Shown: positions 59,718 through 64,000 of the stretch, in pieces
How positions within the stretch are numbered: position 1 is the stretch's first letter
How the letters are laid out: every line of letters begins with the position of its first letter
From: Tetrapisispora phaffii CBS 4417
Lineage: Eukaryota; Ascomycota; Saccharomycetes; Saccharomycetales; Saccharomycetaceae
Assembly (NCBI RefSeq): GCF_000236905.1
Contig: NC_016524.1
Span: 682,001 to 746,000, forward strand
Length of the DNA: 64,000 nt
Direction of reading: 5' to 3'
Position numbers and translations under genes: made by a program
Notes under the pieces: generated by a model
What the model saw: the letters and a program-made list of their open reading frames with translations, nothing else
Told to the model about the DNA's origin: nothing
Database searches by the model: none

Positions 59718-62700
59718 ATGGTGAGTAAACTCTTGGATTGTTTTAATAAACTGCTGAGACTCTCTCCCGTTGAGGATTCTAGTCAACCGTTGGAAAGTAG
59801 TCAAGTTATATCACGTATAATTGTTGAGTATCAAGTGAAACTTGAAAATGATAATGAATCGATTAAATCAGGTGAGGATCTAGAGGATTACATTGATTGG
59901 GCACTGCCAAAATATTTTAATATAGATATAATAGATGATAATTTCATTGTAAAAGAAAATGAAGACAATTGGACATTATTTTTACAACTTATAATTACAA
60001 ATAATGAGAAGGAATTGATTATAAAAAAATGTTTATTACAAATTATTATAGCATTGATAAGAGTATCGTTCATTAACAAACAAAAGATTGGTAAATGTTT
60101 AAAATTCCAAAACAGTCTAAAAGATACCCTATTTACAAAAGATTCTGAATTCGCATTGGAAGAGTCATTAAGACAGATTTTGAACACCTTGTATACCGAA
60201 ACTTTATCAGTTTCTTCCACAATAGATGACCTATTAAACTTATATGACAATTTCACTCGTTCAAAAGATATTATAAACACATTAGCATTACAAACTACAG
60301 AGACACTATCACAAAGTTATTTTTTGTTTCAGAATTCCTATAAAATATTCTCAATTAAAGATGCATTGCCACCAAAATCAAAGAGCATAGCAATAAGGTT
60401 GTACCTTCAATTAAATAATGTAACCTCTAATCGAATAATGACAATAGGTTGTAACCTTTTCTTTGAAATAAAAGAGGGTCAGCTCTTTTTGTCTGATGAT
60501 GAATCTATTATTGGTCTGTTTGATTCTTTTGAGTTTAAACCATTACAAATATATTCCTTATTAATAAATATAGAAGGTACAGATATTACATTGTACAATG
60601 ACGGCATATTAATAAATAAATTACAATTATTTGATGGTGCAATTTCTAATTTAGCTATAGTTGAACTAGGGTCCATGATGTCATCATTTAAAGTCTTCCG
60701 CTTTCAAATATTCTCAGGGATCATTGATGATACAGTCGCAACTCTATTACATCAGGCCGGTAGTACTTATTATAAATCAAGTTGTTATGAACAGCAATTA
60801 TATGGGCTTGATTATGCCTTAAGAAAGGCTACAATAGTAAAGGCGATGCAGTCCACCCCTAATGGGAATTTAGAATCATCATTTTTGAACTTTTCAGATG
60901 ATTCTTTGATTATAGATCTCAATCCTAATTTCGAACTTGCTAATATTAATGAGGATAATTATATTTTTATTGAAAAAAGAGCTTCTACAAATAATGAGAA
61001 TAATGTTTTGGACTCAAGACCGATATATTATTACAAGAGTTCAAATTTAGTTTCTAACTTTGAGGCGGTTGATTGTTTTTCTCAAATTATTAAAATTTTA
61101 GGAGAATGTTCAAACTTTGAAGAAGTATATGAATTATTAAACCATTTAATAAAATTGTTAAATGATTATAGACTACGATACATTTTTGAAAAAGATTTTG
61201 GATTTCCAATTATTAAGCACATATTATTGAATATTACTATACCTACTTTAAAAAAAACATTACCATTACCAATATTAAATTTATTTCTAGAGTTTTGTGG
61301 ATGGGATATCTCAGATGTCGAGAACTCAATCATAAAAAATGAATCAGCATATGACAATATAATATTAGATTTAAAATTATGGTATGCATATTCTGATGAT
61401 AATGAACAGACATTGATTGGTCAAGAAATACTTAGATTTATACTATTTCAGATTACCACGCAGGTGGATGCATCAATTTTCAGCTCTTATAACTTGAAAG
61501 TAATGCAAAAATTATATTTTATTCAAAAGCTCAGTAACAGCCAGCATTTAATTGGTGAATTATTTCCAACATCCAATGTCCTTTTTGAACTGAAGCAGGA
61601 TCTTGTGAATATTTATTATACTCTCATCAAAAGAGACATCTCTAGATTTAAATTAAAATATATCTTTAATTTTGCATTTTATGAGATAAAGCAGGGCTTT
61701 TTTGTAAGTGGTGATATTTTACTTAAGTCTTTGGAAATTGCAATTAATGATACAATTGAGAATAATGACATAAAAGGACTTGTGCTTATTTATGAATCAT
61801 TGCCTACAAAAGATATTCTTCTTGTACTACAAGAAATCATTGAGAAAAAAGAGAATCCAATAATACCCTTGAGAATTATATTAAAACTCCTAGCTTCAAA
61901 TAGCTCTAACTTAGAAAACTTTGGGAAAAGATCTGGCTTTAAGGTGCTATTAGAAGTTTTAAAAGGCACGGAATTTTTATATTATGAGGAAATAATACTT
62001 CTATTGTTCTTTCAATCTTTTGAGGATTTTGATTACATTAAAAACTCACCAAGCGTAGAAAGCTTTGTGAATTGTACAATATCCTTCAAAAAATCTATTG
62101 CACTTAAAGATATTTTGGAATTATCTATTCGCTTATTAGAATGGGCAGTAATTAATGATATTGAAGAAAAGTTTGAAGTTGAATTACCAGATTTTATTTA
62201 TTCTTTTATTTCGCAGTTGGATACTTTAATGTTGGATACAAAAAATGTGGATATTCTAGACGTTCGCACGAGTAATATCTTAAATTCTTTAAGTGATTTA
62301 CTTCTAACAATGACAAAGCCACAGAATGGAAATGTTTACGAAAAATCTAGCAATTTGTTACAAAATCTCATCTCTAAAACATTAAAATATAATATAATAT
62401 CAATGAACACTAAAAATTTCGAACAATATATCCAGGAATTCTTTTACCTCGATGTAGCATTTACCCAAAAATTTGCTATTTTTTCAGGTAATAAACATCC
62501 TTATTATCTATATATTAATATTGAGAAATATTTCATAGAAGTGGTATATGAATTATTAGCAATGGATGTCAAATTTTCCCTAAAACTTATGAGCTCCCCT
62601 TTTATGTTCCCTAATATAATTACAATATTTTCTGCAATGATTAAGAATTATGTAGAATTGGATTTTTCTACTGAATTTTACCTCGCAAGTTTATCAATTT

Positions 62701-64000
62701 TATTAATATGTTTAAGAATATGTTTAACTGATGATAAATACGATCAGAAAACTATATCAAATTCTGAATTGGTCAAATTAGTTGTTCACTTGGTTGTCAA
62801 ATTACAGGCATTAGTTATCAATAAAAGGTTAGAATGGGATGACGATTTTTTTAATCAATATCTTAAACTATTATTAAAATATAATGACATTTTATTTGAA
62901 AATACTAATGAAATCCTATCTTCTAACATAATTTGGCTTATATTTATTTTTATTGGTTACAATATAAATGCTCAGCAAATAAATACAGAGTCATTGGATG
63001 TAATCGGGTCTATTTTAACAAGTTGCGAACAGAATCAAGAATATATTCTTAATGAATTGGAATTTAAAGGAAGAAAAGATTTACTTTCAATAATCAACTT
63101 ATTTAAATCTGCAAAAAATGAGGAGGCTATAAGTTTACTAAAGAAAAATAAAGATAGACTGCTCACTGAAAAGCAATGTAACAAATTTTTGGGTATATCC
63201 TTTCAGATTTTAAATGTAACTGATTTTAGTAGAAACATCTCAACAACAGAACTTAATAATATAGTGTTTAAAAGCAAACAAGAAGACATGGATAGGAATT
63301 TTATTGCAACCGAAAAGTTATATAAGATATTTTTGAACAGTCTGGTCGAAAAGAGGAAGCTGATAATTAGAGAAGGTGACAAGGAGGTTAAAGGTTTTTT
63401 GACGGATTGTGAGGAGGAATACATGATCAATAGAAATGAATATAAGGAAATAATCTTTAAAAATTCTTTAATTTTAGATGCCTATAACTCAAAATATTTA
63501 CCATTTGACTGGTCTTTAGATGATATTGAGGATTTTCAAAAATCTAAGAGAAAATTAGTAAGGGTCCCAAATAATAAAAAACTTCATGAGGATGATCAAT
63601 CTAGAGAGCAGTATTCCTTAAGGAAAGGAAAAGAAAACAGAGAAGATAACCTTTTCAGTGACAGTTTAAATTCTTACGAGGTAATATCTAACATAAGTTT
63701 TGAGAATGAAAATGATTATGATTCTACTGAAGAGAATCATAAAATATTAAAAGTATTGAAACCAAAGGATTCTATCAAGGGTATATGGAATTGTAGTAGA
63801 ATTATTGGTTTGGAGGTTAAGGAAGGAATTTTAATCTACGGATTAACTCATATGTATTTTATACAAAATTATTTCTTTTCAAAAAGTCACAAAAATATTG
63901 TCAACATATCTAAAGCACCAATTGAGGAAAGAGATATAAATATAGAATTGATTGGTAACTCTCCTAAGAGTAGTGTATTCCAAGAACATGAAGTTGTTAT
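59718..64000 (+). CDS. BPH1: Bph1, BEACH-domain protein (5' part, runs off the edge)
   Basis: The frame is open from ATG 59718 to the window end: 1427 codons and two bases, without a stop. S. cerevisiae Bph1 is 2167 aa. The N-terminal two thirds are a long helical, armadillo-like region without sharp motifs. At the end the PH-BEACH segment begins (GIWNCSRIIGLEVKEGILIY, GLTHMYFIQNYFFSKSHKNI, from about residue 1355). The BEACH and WD40 domains should follow outside the window. Bph1 is the yeast relative of Chediak-Higashi (LYST) and Beige proteins, linked to protein sorting and cell-wall function. It follows RPS14 as in S. cerevisiae (YCR031C, YCR032W), with SOP4 of the X track inserted. Confidence 0.93.
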   Translation, partial: MVSKLLDCFNKLLRLSPVEDSSQPLESSQVISRIIVEYQVKLENDNESIKSGEDLEDYIDWALPKYFNIDIIDDNFIVKENEDNWTLFLQLIITNNEKELIIKKCLLQIIIALIRVSFINKQKIGKCLKFQNSLKDTLFTKDSEFALEESLRQILNTLYTETLSVSSTIDDLLNLYDNFTRSKDIINTLALQTTETLSQSYFLFQNSYKIFSIKDALPPKSKSIAIRLYLQLNNVTSNRIMTIGCNLFFEIKEGQLFLSDDESIIGLFDSFEFKPLQIYSLLINIEGTDITLYNDGILINKLQLFDGAISNLAIVELGSMMSSFKVFRFQIFSGIIDDTVATLLHQAGSTYYKSSCYEQQLYGLDYALRKATIVKAMQSTPNGNLESSFLNFSDDSLIIDLNPNFELANINEDNYIFIEKRASTNNENNVLDSRPIYYYKSSNLVSNFEAVDCFSQIIKILGECSNFEEVYELLNHLIKLLNDYRLRYIFEKDFGFPIIKHILLNITIPTLKKTLPLPILNLFLEFCGWDISDVENSIIKNESAYDNIILDLKLWYAYSDDNEQTLIGQEILRFILFQITTQVDASIFSSYNLKVMQKLYFIQKLSNSQHLIGELFPTSNVLFELKQDLVNIYYTLIKRDISRFKLKYIFNFAFYEIKQGFFVSGDILLKSLEIAINDTIENNDIKGLVLIYESLPTKDILLVLQEIIEKKENPIIPLRIILKLLASNSSNLENFGKRSGFKVLLEVLKGTEFLYYEEIILLLFFQSFEDFDYIKNSPSVESFVNCTISFKKSIALKDILELSIRLLEWAVINDIEEKFEVELPDFIYSFISQLDTLMLDTKNVDILDVRTSNILNSLSDLLLTMTKPQNGNVYEKSSNLLQNLISKTLKYNIISMNTKNFEQYIQEFFYLDVAFTQKFAIFSGNKHPYYLYINIEKYFIEVVYELLAMDVKFSLKLMSSPFMFPNIITIFSAMIKNYVELDFSTEFYLASLSILLICLRICLTDDKYDQKTISNSELVKLVVHLVVKLQALVINKRLEWDDDFFNQYLKLLLKYNDILFENTNEILSSNIIWLIFIFIGYNINAQQINTESLDVIGSILTSCEQNQEYILNELEFKGRKDLLSIINLFKSAKNEEAISLLKKNKDRLLTEKQCNKFLGISFQILNVTDFSRNISTTELNNIVFKSKQEDMDRNFIATEKLYKIFLNSLVEKRKLIIREGDKEVKGFLTDCEEEYMINRNEYKEIIFKNSLILDAYNSKYLPFDWSLDDIEDFQKSKRKLVRVPNNKKLHEDDQSREQYSLRKGKENREDNLFSDSLNSYEVISNISFENENDYDSTEENHKILKVLKPKDSIKGIWNCSRIIGLEVKEGILIYGLTHMYFIQNYFFSKSHKNIVNISKAPIEERDINIELIGNSPKSSVFQEHEVV

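Noticed and set aside
1..64000. CRISPR arrays, phage, insertion sequences, operons
   Set aside because: The window is eukaryotic nuclear DNA. The only regular direct repeats are microsatellites, PIR coding repeats and the AACTTTTAA-type minisatellite.

Overview
This is nuclear DNA from a budding yeast of the Saccharomycetaceae. The proteins are close to Saccharomyces cerevisiae orthologues, genes are compact and AT-rich, and the introns are yeast-like: a tRNA-Pro(UGG) intron and an RPL17 intron with GTATGT, TACTAAC and CAG. I see no bacterial, viral or transposon genes. The species cannot be named from this alone. 

Layout. 1-11 kb: tRNA-Pro(UGG), RNR2 and RNR4 in tandem, an F-box gene with a probable frameshift near its 3' end, PAM17 and CCP1. 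11-20 kb: VPS35, then three PIR cell-wall genes in the order and orientation of CIS3, HSP150 and PIR5. The last two form a recent inverted duplication. 21-43 kb: TPK, MRPL51, MRPL38, QCR8, ERG20, TPO5, LST4, TOH1, RFA3, COY1, RPL17 and ATG27. 43-64 kb: PFD1 (frameshifted), MNN11, FEN2, RIM1, an unrecognised gene in the ATG36 position, SYP1, an MNN5-like mannosyltransferase with a repetitive Lys/Glu tail, RPS14, SOP4, and the first two thirds of BPH1, which runs off the right edge. 

The gene order interleaves two S. cerevisiae sister regions. Chromosome X left arm genes (YJL154C to YJL192C) alternate first with chromosome XI genes (YKL170W to YKL180W) and then with chromosome III genes (YCR028C to YCR032W), with every orientation conserved. 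Many genes expected between them are missing (HAL5, EBP2, SNU114, SET2, CPS1, KRE9, SWI3, ATP12, SWE1, RPS22). This fits one of two sister tracts in a post-whole-genome-duplication yeast whose gene losses differ from those of S. cerevisiae. 

The genes are mostly housekeeping: dNTP synthesis, mitochondrial import, respiration and translation, cell-wall and Golgi mannosylation, PKA signalling, retromer and autophagy. The least explained parts are several GC-rich islands in long intergenic regions, unusually good palindromes (near 20682, 27163, 48716 and 57724), coding-like relics near 10.8, 56.1 and 58.0 kb, and two single-base homopolymer frameshifts that look like assembly errors or very recent lesions.
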